DNA of 64,000 nt from Desulfovibrio sp. (GTDB lineage: Bacteria; Desulfobacterota; Desulfovibrionia; Desulfovibrionales; Desulfovibrionaceae), in contig JAITSV010000034.1 in NCBI GenBank assembly GCA_031287575.1, positions 62,001 through 126,000 on the forward strand, in the 5' to 3' direction. A model generated the notes under the pieces. That model was not told where the DNA came from. It searched no databases and saw only the letters and a program-made list of their open reading frames with translations. Made by a program: the position numbers and the translations under genes. This document shows, piece after piece, positions 36,210 through 44,615 of this stretch (the first letter of the stretch is position 1; each line of letters opens with the position of its first letter).

Positions 36210-37395
36210 CGGGCAGCAGTACCTCCCATCCGTCCACCCAGCTTACGGCAACGCGCTCGCCGGGGTTGTAGTTGATGTCCTCGTCGTCCTCGTTGAAGAA
36301 CTCCGCCGCCATCAGGCGCTGGCCGTCGTCCAGGGTGATGACCAGGTCCACCGTGGCGCCCTTGTACACCGATTCCTCGATGCGGCCCCACAGGTGCGGC
36401 CAGTCCGGGGTTTCCGCAACCGCAATGCGGTCGATGCGCAAGTCCTCCGGCCGCAGCAGCACCTGCACCGCATCGCCGGGGGCCAGCCTGCGGGGCGAGC
36501 GCACCGGAAACACCGTGCCGCCCACGGTGGCGTCGTACAGGTGTTCGCCGGGCTTCAGGTCCGGCGGCAGGGCGGCGTGCTCCGGGGTGCCCGGCGCGGG
36601 CGGGGCCAGCGGGGTGCCCGGCGCGGCGGACCAGTCCAGGCGCACGGCGTCGATGCGGCCCGGCAACGCGTTGATGTCGCCCACGAAGCGCGCCACGTAC
36701 ATGTTGGCGGGTTCCTCGTAGATTTCCTTGGGCGCGCCGATCTGCTCTATGCGGCCCTCGTTCATCACCACCACCCGGTCGGACATGGCGAAGGCCTCTT
36801 CCTGATCGTGGGTGACGAACACGAAGGTGATGCCCAACTGCCGCTGCAAGTGCTTGATTTCCAGTTGCATCTGCTTGCGCAGCTTGAAGTCCAGCGCGCT
36901 GAACGGCTCGTCCAGCAAGAGCACCAGCGGGTTGTTGATGACCGCGCGGGCAATGGCCACGCGCTGCTGCTGCCCGCCGGAAAGCTGGCGCGGCTTGCGG
37001 TCGGCGAAGTTTTCCAGATGCACCATGCGCAAGGCGTCCAGCACGCGGCGGGCCGTTTCGTCCGCCGCCACGCCCTGCATCTTCAGCCCGAAGGCCACGT
37101 TGTCGCGCACGGTCATGTGCGGGAACAGCGCGTAGTTCTGGAACACGGTGTTCACCTGGCGCTGTTCCGGGGGCACGCGGTTGACCACCTGTCCGTTGAT
37201 GCGCACCTCGCCCGCCGTGGGCTGCTCGAAGCCCGAAAGCAGGCGCAGGATGGTGGTCTTGCCGCAGCCCGACGGCCCCAGCAGGGTCAGGAACTCGCCG
37301 TTGCGGATGGTGAGGTCTATGGAATCGAGCGCCACGGTGTCTTCGAACGTCTTGGTGACGCCGCGCAGCTCGATGATGTGATCCTGTTCTGCCAT
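36196..37395 (-). CDS. potA: Spermidine/putrescine ABC transporter ATPase PotA
   Basis: 399-aa ATPase with Walker A GPSGCGKT, signature LSGGQQQRV, Walker B LLLDEP and switch histidine in VTHDQEEA; a C-terminal TOBE-type regulatory region (about 250-395) contains an Ala/Pro-rich insert. AAGAGGCGACG precedes the ATG. First gene of potABCD; it energises polyamine uptake. Confidence 0.93.
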   Translation of the reverse strand: MAEQDHIIELRGVTKTFEDTVALDSIDLTIRNGEFLTLLGPSGCGKTTILRLLSGFEQPTAGEVRINGQVVNRVPPEQRQVNTVFQNYALFPHMTVRDNVAFGLKMQGVAADETARRVLDALRMVHLENFADRKPRQLSGGQQQRVAIARAVINNPLVLLLDEPFSALDFKLRKQMQLEIKHLQRQLGITFVFVTHDQEEAFAMSDRVVVMNEGRIEQIGAPKEIYEEPANMYVARFVGDINALPGRIDAVRLDWSAAPGTPLAPPAPGTPEHAALPPDLKPGEHLYDATVGGTVFPVRSPRRLAPGDAVQVLLRPEDLRIDRIAVAETPDWPHLWGRIEESVYKGATVDLVITLDDGQRLMAAEFFNEDDEDINYNPGERVAVSWVDGWEVLLPDDAA

Positions 37396-38101
37396 CGTCG
37401 CCTCTTGCTGTACGTGGTCGGGGGCTGCCCCCGGAGGTCCTTGCGGACCGTGAAATCGGGAGATCGGGAAACCGGAGAACCGGGTGCGCCGCATGCGGCA
37501 GCGCCTGGGACCGTCTGCATGCAGGGTCGCATTCCGGTCCGGGAGCCGGGCCGTGTCGCGGCCCATGCCGCGCTGTCCGTGAATGCGTGATTCCGGGAAA
37601 TGCGTCCCGATGCCTTCCGGGGCTGCGGGCCGGATGCCGCATGCAGCCGCCGCCCCCGCTACATGCCACCACAGGGTTTGCACGGGGAAACGGCGCGGGC
37701 AGTGCTGGTGCGCCGGGGCGCATCGCACCGGAAACCGGCACGGCAAGGCTTCGGGGAGTGGGTGGGGACGAAATCGCTACGCTACGGGATGCAGGGCGCG
37801 CCGGGTACCGGCGTGCAAGGCCGCAGGGCCGGCATCGCCGGCCACGGGCGTTCGGGCGTTTCCGGAGCGGCGAAGCCCCAGATTGCGCACCCGGTGCACC
37901 GGCCGGGATGAAAGGATGACCTGCGAGCAGCGTATCATGCGTTCGTCTTCCCTCATGGGGGGCATGAAGTGGCGCTGTGAAATGGCGTCGGGGAGTGACG
38001 CCATGCGCCGGGTCGGGGACGGGCCGCGCGCCCTAGGCGGGCGCGGGCTGGAAGGTGGTCGTTCGGGCCTTGTGTGCCATGCGGGGGGCGGGGTGACAAG
38101 C
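37396..38101. other. 706-bp gap upstream of potA
   Basis: No convincing gene or RNA. It presumably contains the potA promoter. Short open frames on both strands lack ribosome-binding sites and recognisable motifs. Confidence 0.4.
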
Positions 38102-38123
38102 AAAAAAACACCCCCGGCGGGGG
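38102..38123 (-). terminator. Terminator-like hairpin downstream of the deacetylase gene
   Basis: On the minus strand CCCCC-GCC-GGGGG is followed by TGTTTTTTT. It lies 220 bp past the deacetylase stop. Confidence 0.55.
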
Positions 38124-38165
38124 GATGCCGCAGGCAGGGCAGGCTCTTTCGGATGCCTCCGGCGG

Positions 38166-38187
38166 CCAAGGGGCTACCGCCCCTTGG
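38166..38187. repeat. CCAAGGGGC inverted repeat
   Basis: Perfect 9-bp stem CCAAGGGGC/GCCCCTTGG around a 4-nt loop. A related CCAAGGGG-type sequence is seen at 41853-41860, suggesting a dispersed 3'-end repeat. Confidence 0.5.
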
Positions 38188-38342
38188 AACCCCATCCACT
38201 GCATTCTCGTAATACGCAGGGAACGCAGATAAAAGCTTTCGGGGAGAACGGGGCCTCCTCCGGAAAACCCGGGGGTCGCAGCGGTTTGCTATTCCTTCTT
38301 CACGCGGCAGGCCCCGCGTCATCGGGCGCCAGCCATTTCCGT

Positions 38343-39281
38343 TCACCGCACCCCTGCTGGGTCCACCGCATCCGACAAATGCACGAAGCGCACCCCGCGC
38401 CGCAGCAGTTCCGGCAGGGCCGCGCGCAGCCCCGCCCCGCTGCCCGCGTTCGGCTTGTTCATGTGCAGCAGCAGGATGTCGCCGTTGCGGGCGGCCAGCA
38501 GGTTGCGGGCCACGACAGGCGCGGGCAGCGTGGCCCCGGCGTCCGCCGCCACGGTGCAGCCGGTGACGGTCTGGCCAAGGTCCGCCGCGATGCGCACGGC
38601 CACCTCGTCGCTGAACAGGGTGGCGGCCCGGTAGAAGCGCGGGCGCGCGCCGGTGAGGGCGGCCAGCCGCCGGGCGTTGGATTCCACCTCGTCCACGAAT
38701 TCGGCCACGGTGCGGGTGCCCCGGATACCGTAGGCGGCGCGCCCGGTCACCGAGGCAGGCCTGTGGCGCGCGCCGTGATTGGCGATCTCGAACAGCGGGT
38801 CGGCGGCCAGGTCGGCGGCTTCGGCGGGGTGGGCGGCAAGCCACGGCCCGGCCAGAAACAGAGTGGCGGGCACGCGCAGTTCGCGCAGCAGGGCAATGAT
38901 GGTGGCATCGTACCCGCCGCCGCAGGCGTCGAAGGTCAGGGCCACGGTGACCGGGCCGGCCTTGGAAGCGAGGGGCGCGGGAGGAACGGCGGACGCGCCT
39001 GACACGCCGGGCACGCCAGATACGCCGGACACGGGCAGACGGGTAAGCGTGCCCGGCAGGGCCGGTCCCCACTGGGCAGGCTGCTGCCCGCCGTACCGGG
39101 CCACGAGGTGGGCCGTCAGTTCCGGCAGGGGCAGCGCGGCAAGAACCGGTTCAGCCGCACAAGTGGGCGATGCGCACAGCAGGGACAGCAGCGCGATAAA
39201 GAGAGCGGTCAGAACGGGCGAGAGCGTGCGTCCGGGCACGTCCCACTGCGCAAAGCGCCCCGGCCAGTCAGCGGCAGCCAT
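38343..39281 (-). CDS. Secreted polysaccharide (NodB-type) deacetylase family protein
   Basis: 312 aa. A hydrophobic segment at about 20-42 (LTALFIALLSLLCASPTCA) is a signal peptide or anchor after a longer than usual N-terminal region. The NodB domain has TFDACGGGYD (motif 1, where TFDDG is usual), NHGARHRP (the HxxxH-type metal site) and ILLLHMN. It should remove N-acetyl groups from a cell-envelope or extracellular glycan. A Val/Gly/Ser repeat (VSGVSGVPGVSG) lies before the catalytic domain. It follows aroE by 13 bp, so the two are co-transcribed although functionally unrelated. Confidence 0.85.
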   Translation of the reverse strand: MAAADWPGRFAQWDVPGRTLSPVLTALFIALLSLLCASPTCAAEPVLAALPLPELTAHLVARYGGQQPAQWGPALPGTLTRLPVSGVSGVPGVSGASAVPPAPLASKAGPVTVALTFDACGGGYDATIIALLRELRVPATLFLAGPWLAAHPAEAADLAADPLFEIANHGARHRPASVTGRAAYGIRGTRTVAEFVDEVESNARRLAALTGARPRFYRAATLFSDEVAVRIAADLGQTVTGCTVAADAGATLPAPVVARNLLAARNGDILLLHMNKPNAGSGAGLRAALPELLRRGVRFVHLSDAVDPAGVR

Positions 39282-39294
39282 GGCCCCCCCTGCC

Positions 39295-40239
39295 CTATCC
39301 TTTGCCCAAGCCCGTGTGGAGACCGGGCAATTCGCACTGGCCGCAGACGCGGCCCACGGCCACGTCGCCCAGCCCCAGAGCTACGGAAACCAGAGTGCGC
39401 GCGCCTTCGGCGGGCACGTCCAGCCCGGTCCACAGGCGGAACTGCTCGCGGCCCTGCTCCACAAACATGGCCAGGCCGTCCTGGGTATCCCAGCCCGCGT
39501 CGGCGGCCTCGGACAGGAAGCGGGTGCGCAGCGGGTTGTAGACAAGGTCATAGGCCAGGCCGCGCCGTCCTTCTCCCGTAGCGACAAAGCCCTCTCCAGG
39601 GAAGGCGGTATCGCCCTGCCGCTCGCCGGACATGCCCATGGGCGTGGTGTTGACCACAAGATCGGCGCCCCAGCGGGCGCGGGCGTCCCAGTCCACCACC
39701 TGCGCGCCGAATTCGGCGGCCAGGGGGGCGGCCTTTTCCGCGTTGCGCCCGGTAACGGCCACCGAGCCCACCACGCCTTCTCCGTCGGGGCCAAGCTCGC
39801 GCAGACCGGCCAGCACGGCGCGGGCCGCGCCGCCGTTGCCCAGCACCAGTGCCCTTTCGCACCGCCACCCCGTTGCCGCGCGCTGGCGCAGGGGGGCCAG
39901 AAAGCCGGTGACGTCGGTGTTCTCGCCCAGCAACTGGCCGTCGCGCCAGTACAGGGTATTCACCGCGCCCACGGCGCGGGCGCGGTCGCTGATGCCGTCC
40001 AGCAGGGGCAGCACGACCTGCTTGTGGGGAATGGTGACGCTGGCCCCGCGTATGGGCAGGGTGCGCACGGCGGTAATGAAGTCGCCCACGCGGCCCGGCT
40101 CCAGCGGCCAGGCCATGTACACGGCGGGAATGTCCAGCAGGCCGAAGCCCCAGTTGTGCAGCAGGGGGCTCATGGTATGGCCGAGGGGATGGCCGATGAT
40201 GCCGTAGAGTTCGCGGGGCAGGAACGGATGAGCGGGCAT
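39295..40239 (-). CDS. aroE: Shikimate dehydrogenase
   Basis: 314 aa; NADPH-dependent reduction of 3-dehydroshikimate in the aromatic amino acid pathway. Substrate-site motifs: GHPLGHTMSPLLHN at the N-terminus, SVTIPHK with the catalytic lysine, ENTDVTGF. The cofactor loop is GNGGAARAV. GGAGG lies 7 nt before the ATG. The C-terminus (VCGQCELPGL) is extended by about 25 residues past the usual end. Confidence 0.93.
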   Translation of the reverse strand: MPAHPFLPRELYGIIGHPLGHTMSPLLHNWGFGLLDIPAVYMAWPLEPGRVGDFITAVRTLPIRGASVTIPHKQVVLPLLDGISDRARAVGAVNTLYWRDGQLLGENTDVTGFLAPLRQRAATGWRCERALVLGNGGAARAVLAGLRELGPDGEGVVGSVAVTGRNAEKAAPLAAEFGAQVVDWDARARWGADLVVNTTPMGMSGERQGDTAFPGEGFVATGEGRRGLAYDLVYNPLRTRFLSEAADAGWDTQDGLAMFVEQGREQFRLWTGLDVPAEGARTLVSVALGLGDVAVGRVCGQCELPGLHTGLGKG

Positions 40240-40355
40240 GGGACGGCCTCCGGCGGACGGCCCCTTTCACACAGGGGCAAATGTCCAGAACCACTGCGAG
40301 GCCCCTGCCTTTTATATCCAGACTGACCGCCGCAGTGGCAGTTTTTAGGGGGGAG

Positions 40356-40505
40356 CCTCAGCCGTTATGCGAGTCTTCGAGCATTACGGATGAGGACAGC
40401 AAAGCGGGGTCCGGGGAGGGAGACCTTTTTCGCTCTGCGGTCGCCATCCGTAAGACTCGCGCGATGCGCTCGTCTAACGGCTGCCGCAAAAGGTCCCCTC
40501 CCCGG
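40356..40505. repeat. Palindromic interspersed repeat, copy 2
   Basis: The segment 40411-40505 begins CCGGGGAGGGAGACC and ends GGTCCCCTCCCCGG; its reverse complement matches the copy at 26063. A further partial module GCCGTTATGCGAG...ATTACGGATGAGGAC lies at 40361-40396. It fills the gap between hisG stop and aroE start. Confidence 0.7.
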
Positions 40506-40532
40506 TTCATTCTTAACCCAATGTACCCGGTC

Positions 40533-41414
40533 CTAAATAACCTTGTTCAGGGAATACTCGATGATGCCTTCGGCACCGGCGGCGCGCAGGCGGGGAATGA
40601 GGTCGCGCACCACGTTGTTGTCCACCACGATTTCCACGGCGAACCAGGTACTGTCGCGCAGCCCGGCCACGGTGGGCGAATTGAGGCTGGGCAGTTGGTC
40701 GAGCACGGCGTCCAGATTGTGGGCGGGCACGTTCATCTTCAGGCCCACCAGCGAATCGGCGCGCAGGGCGCCTTGCAGCAGCAGGTCGATCTGCTCGATC
40801 TTGGCGCGCTTCCACGGGTCGGCCCAGGCGGCCTTGCCCGCGATGAGCACGGTGTTGGTCAGCAGCACTTCGGCGATGATGCGCAGGCCGTGCGCCTTGA
40901 TGGTGGTGCCGGTTTCGGTGACCTCGACGATGGCGTCTGCCAGGCCCTCGACCACCTTGGCCTCTGTGGCGCCCCAGGAATACTGCACCTTGACGGGGAT
41001 GCCCGCGTCCTCGAAGTAGCGGCGGGTAACGCCCAGCAGTTCGGTGGCGATGGTGCACCCGGCGAGGTCCTCTGGCCGGACGTAGGGCGAATCACCGGCC
41101 ACGGCCAGCACCCAGCGGGCCGGGCGGTTGCTGACCTTGGAGTAGATGAGGTCGGACACGGTGACCACGTCGGCCCCGGTTTCCAGCAGCCAGTCCTTGC
41201 CGGTCAGGCCCACGTCGAGCACGCCGTCCTCGAGGTAACGGGGAATTTCCTGCACCCGGCAGAGGCGCGCGGTCAGTTCCGGGTCGTTGATTTCCGGAAA
41301 GTAGTTGCGGTGATGCTTGCGGATCTTCCACCCGGAACGGGCGAACAGGTTCACGGTGGCTTCTTCGAGCGAGCCCTTGGGAATGCCGATCTTCAGCATG
41401 TTGTTGCCGGACAT
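40533..41414 (-). CDS. hisG: ATP phosphoribosyltransferase, long form
   Basis: 293 aa; first step of histidine synthesis, joining ATP and PRPP. Begins MLKIGIPKGSLEEATVNLF and contains DVGLTGKDW; the C-terminal ACT-like domain (about 220-293) marks the long, histidine-inhibited form that needs no HisZ. Its ATG overlaps the hisI TAA by one base. AAGGAGG lies 10 nt upstream. Confidence 0.94.
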   Translation of the reverse strand: MSGNNMLKIGIPKGSLEEATVNLFARSGWKIRKHHRNYFPEINDPELTARLCRVQEIPRYLEDGVLDVGLTGKDWLLETGADVVTVSDLIYSKVSNRPARWVLAVAGDSPYVRPEDLAGCTIATELLGVTRRYFEDAGIPVKVQYSWGATEAKVVEGLADAIVEVTETGTTIKAHGLRIIAEVLLTNTVLIAGKAAWADPWKRAKIEQIDLLLQGALRADSLVGLKMNVPAHNLDAVLDQLPSLNSPTVAGLRDSTWFAVEIVVDNNVVRDLIPRLRAAGAEGIIEYSLNKVI

Positions 41415-41815
41415 TATTTGTAGACCTCCTTGGGGTCGAACACGCGGGGCGAGCAGAGGGAAACGTCGCCGTCCTTCAGCTCTCGGTAGAAACAGCTGCG
41501 GTACCCTTCATGGCAGGCCGCGCCGCCCTTCTGATCCACGAGCAGCAACACGGTGTCGCTGTCGCAGTCCAGGCGCACGGCCTTGATATGCTGGGTATGG
41601 CCCGACGTGCCGCCCTTGTGCCACAGCCGGCCACGGCTGCGGCTGAAGTAATGCGCCTCGCCGGTGGCGAGGGTGGCGTCCCATGCTTCTTCGTTCATCC
41701 AGGCCATCATCAGCACTTCGCCGGTGGCGGCGCACTGGGCGATGGCGGGCACGAGACCATTCATTTTCGCAAAATCGGGACGGAAGCCTTGTGCGGCGTC
41801 GGAAGCCTGAGCCAT
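41414..41815 (-). CDS. hisI: Phosphoribosyl-AMP cyclohydrolase
   Basis: 133-aa monofunctional HisI that opens the adenine ring of phosphoribosyl-AMP. Zinc/magnesium motifs: [14 protein letters not shown] and [12 protein letters not shown]. It lacks the HisE pyrophosphohydrolase domain. The MAQASDAA start is chosen after GAGGACATCG; longer upstream frames cross a dispersed repeat. It is coupled to hisG. Other his genes are not in the window. Confidence 0.92.
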   Translation of the reverse strand: MAQASDAAQGFRPDFAKMNGLVPAIAQCAATGEVLMMAWMNEEAWDATLATGEAHYFSRSRGRLWHKGGTSGHTQHIKAVRLDCDSDTVLLLVDQKGGAACHEGYRSCFYRELKDGDVSLCSPRVFDPKEVYK

Positions 41816-42050
41816 GTGCGATGTCCTCGCGCGGGGAATTCCCCCAAGGGGTTGCGGGGCAAGGCCCCAAAAAGGTTGCAGGGGCGCGGCCCATACAGGA
41901 GCAGACACGGGGCAGACGCTGGCGGGTGCCGCGTTTGCCCGGTGCATGGCCGCAAGGTGGCGAATCTAGCCGTTCCGTGTGACGGACGCAAGGCGGCGAG
42001 ACGGGTGAAGGCACCGCGAATGGGCCGCCGCGCCGGTCAACCCGCGCAGA

Positions 42051-43193
42051 TCAATCCCGTACTGTGGCGTGGGCGGACAGCACCGCCAGTTGCACCCCGG
42101 CCAGATGCTCCAGTTCCTCGGCCAGGGCCAGGGCACGGGCGGCGGAAGGCCCGGCGCAGCACAGGCCGTGACGTTCCATCCACACCGCGTCGCGGGTGAC
42201 GGCGGCAGCCGCCACGGCGTCGGCCAGTTCCTGCGTGCCGGGAGCGTGGGCGGGCGCGAAGCCCAGCTGACCGCGCAGCAGTTCCGATTCGTAGATGGGC
42301 AGGCGCAGCATGTCGTCCGGCGGGACCAGGGCGCCAAGGGCCAGCAAACGCGGCGGATGGGTGTGCACCACGGCCATGGCGTCGGGCCGGGCGCGGTAGA
42401 TGGCCAGATGCATGGCCCCTTCGGACGAGGGCTTGCCCCCGGCCAGCACCGCTTCGGTGGCGATGTCCACCAGCGCGAGGTCGCCGGGGCCAAGGTCGCC
42501 TTTGGCGGCACCAGAGCAGGTCAACAGGCAGGCCGTGCCGATGCGCAGGCTGGCATTTCCGTTGAACCCGGAATACAGGCCGCGCTGCCAGCCGCGCAGG
42601 CAGATGCGCCGCAACTCGTCGGCGTGTCCCTCGGGGATGCCCTCGCCCCACGGCGAGGGCGCGGAGCCGGAGATTGCGTGTACGGATGCACTGCGATCTA
42701 CACTACCATCCGCAACACGATTCATCGCACGATTCGTATTACCCGTCTCTCCGCCCGCACTTTCGGGCACCGCATCCGGCTGACGCTGACGGTACGAAGT
42801 CTTGATGTCGATGACCGGCGTGCCGTCCAGCGCTTCCAGCGGGGCCACGCGCAGGCGCACGCCGCCGTCGGTGCCGGGTGCCAGTTCCAGCAGGCGCACC
42901 TCGTGCAGGCCCACCGGATTTGGGCGGGCGGGCGAACGGGTGTTGAACACCCCGCGCTTGGGGCGGCGCGTGTCGCCGCGCGGATGCACGGACAACACGT
43001 CGCGGTCGGCGCGGTGCAGCCAGGTGAGCAGGGTCAGCGAAAGGCCCGACGTCAGGGTGTCCAGACCCGGCACGTAGGGCGCGGCAATCTCCACCCACGC
43101 TTCGGGCGCGCCTTCGTCTCCCTGCTTGGGGCACTGCGCAAGATCCGTGAGCGGCGACACGATGACGCCGATGGGCCGCAGGGTGGTGTCCAT
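42051..43193 (-). CDS. Fusion of TrmO/TsaA-type domain with class II aldolase
   Basis: 380 aa. Residues about 5-140 match the TsaA/TrmO family (RPIGVI at the start, GVFNTRSPARPNPVGL, DGTPVIDIKTSY), which N6-methylates t6A in tRNA with SAM. Residues about 190-375 are a class II aldolase/adducin domain with zinc histidines in VVHTHPP and ERHGLCC and the acidic residue in SSEGAMH. A low-complexity linker of about 45 residues joins them. AAGGAG precedes the ATG. I know of both families separately; their fusion is unusual and the joint role is unknown. Confidence 0.85.
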   Translation of the reverse strand: MDTTLRPIGVIVSPLTDLAQCPKQGDEGAPEAWVEIAAPYVPGLDTLTSGLSLTLLTWLHRADRDVLSVHPRGDTRRPKRGVFNTRSPARPNPVGLHEVRLLELAPGTDGGVRLRVAPLEALDGTPVIDIKTSYRQRQPDAVPESAGGETGNTNRAMNRVADGSVDRSASVHAISGSAPSPWGEGIPEGHADELRRICLRGWQRGLYSGFNGNASLRIGTACLLTCSGAAKGDLGPGDLALVDIATEAVLAGGKPSSEGAMHLAIYRARPDAMAVVHTHPPRLLALGALVPPDDMLRLPIYESELLRGQLGFAPAHAPGTQELADAVAAAAVTRDAVWMERHGLCCAGPSAARALALAEELEHLAGVQLAVLSAHATVRD

Positions 43194-43271
43194 ATGCTCC
43201 GCTCCTTGATTGCCAGGGGGTTGGATACTGACCATCGGCAGCCCCAACTAAAAAGTTTGCGGGGTGGGGGT

Positions 43272-43309
43272 GCGGGGGAGGAGCGCTTTTCAAAGCGCCC
43301 CTCCCCCGC
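43272..43309. other. 18-bp inverted repeat between thiL and the fusion gene
   Basis: Stem 43272-43289 with 43292-43309, one mismatch, 2-nt central spacer. There is no adjacent T-run on either strand, so it may act as a message stabiliser or a rho-dependent stop after thiL. Confidence 0.5.
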
Positions 43310-43326
43310 AAATTCCTGACTTCCTT

Positions 43327-44469
43327 TTACCCTGAAAAATGGTCGAACCCGGCGGACGCGGGCAAGTCACCATTAACCAGCACCACGCCATCGGCGGTGA
43401 CCTGCCCCAGCGGGGTCAGGCCGGGCACGGCGGCGCGCACCCTGTCGAGCATGGCCGGGCGGCAGCAGCCCAGCAGGGCGTAGTCCTCGCCGCCGGTGAA
43501 GGCCATGTCCACGGGGTCCAGGTCGTTGGCCAGGGCATAGGCGCGCACCTCGCCGGGCAGGGTTTCCGGGTCCATGGTCAGTTCCGCGCCCAGGCCGCTG
43601 CCCCGGTCCGCGCCGATGAGCCGGGGCAGGTCGCGCGCAAGGCCGTCGGACACGTCCATGAGCGCGATGCGCGTAGCGCCTGTGCCGCAAATGGCCGCCA
43701 GCGCCAGCCCCGCCGCCACCTGCGGGCGCGGGCGCAGATGGGCGCGGCACGCCTCGGGGTACAGGCGCGCGGCCTCGGCCCCCATGCTTTCCAGCGCCAG
43801 CAGACCCACGCGGGCCAGGCCCATTTGCCCCACAAGAAACAACTGGTCGCCCGGCTGGCAGCCGCCCCGGCGCAGGAAGGGCGACGTGCCCCCGGCGACG
43901 GGACGCGGGTGGGTGCCGATGCGCCCGCCGCCACCTTCACCAACCACGCCGTCCTCTCCACCGGCCTCCTCACCGACACCCTCGCCGTTTGGGCCACCAT
44001 CCCCCCCACCATCTTCCATGATGGGCGCATGGGCCGGGTGCGGCGCGGGGCCGCCCCATACGGTGATGCACAGGGACAGGGCATCGCCCCGGGTCAGGTC
44101 GCCGCCGGACAGGGCCATGTCGTGCTCGCGGGCCAGGGTTGCCATGGCGGACAGCATCTCGTCGCAGAACTCGCGCGAAAGGTCGGCGGGCGCGGTGAAC
44201 GCCAGGCTGAAGCCCAGCGGACGCGCGCCGCAGGCGGCCAGGTCGCTGATGTTTACCGCAAGGGCCTTGTGGCCGATGTCGCCGGGGGTGAAGTAGCTGG
44301 TGCGAAAATGACTGTGCTCGTTGAACAGGTCGGTGCTCACGGCCATGCGCGGCGGGCAGGCGATGACGGCACAGTCGTCGCCGCGCCCCACGCACAGGTG
44401 GGGGTGGGCATTGGTGAAATGGCGGTCGATGGCGGCGAGGAAATCGTCCTCGGAGGAAAGCCGGGTCAT
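43327..44469 (-). CDS. thiL: Thiamine-monophosphate kinase
   Basis: 380 aa; phosphorylates TMP to thiamine pyrophosphate. PurM-like motifs: GRGDDCAVI, VNISDLAACGARPLG, SGGDLTRGD, DVSDGLARDL and FTGGEDYALL. About 45 residues of glycine/glutamate-rich insert (near 150-195) enlarge it beyond the usual 320-340 aa. AGGAG precedes the ATG. Confidence 0.92.
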   Translation of the reverse strand: MTRLSSEDDFLAAIDRHFTNAHPHLCVGRGDDCAVIACPPRMAVSTDLFNEHSHFRTSYFTPGDIGHKALAVNISDLAACGARPLGFSLAFTAPADLSREFCDEMLSAMATLAREHDMALSGGDLTRGDALSLCITVWGGPAPHPAHAPIMEDGGGDGGPNGEGVGEEAGGEDGVVGEGGGGRIGTHPRPVAGGTSPFLRRGGCQPGDQLFLVGQMGLARVGLLALESMGAEAARLYPEACRAHLRPRPQVAAGLALAAICGTGATRIALMDVSDGLARDLPRLIGADRGSGLGAELTMDPETLPGEVRAYALANDLDPVDMAFTGGEDYALLGCCRPAMLDRVRAAVPGLTPLGQVTADGVVLVNGDLPASAGFDHFSG

Positions 44470-44615
44470 GCGAAGGCTCCTGCGGATGTACTTTTGAACG
44501 CCCCTGCGGCGCGGGCTGCGAAGCACCGCCTCGTCTGCGCCTTAGGGACGGGCGGCAGCTTCCGCGCCGCCGGAGCACGCCGCCATGCCGTGTCGGCGCG
44601 GCGACGCTGCCCGCG

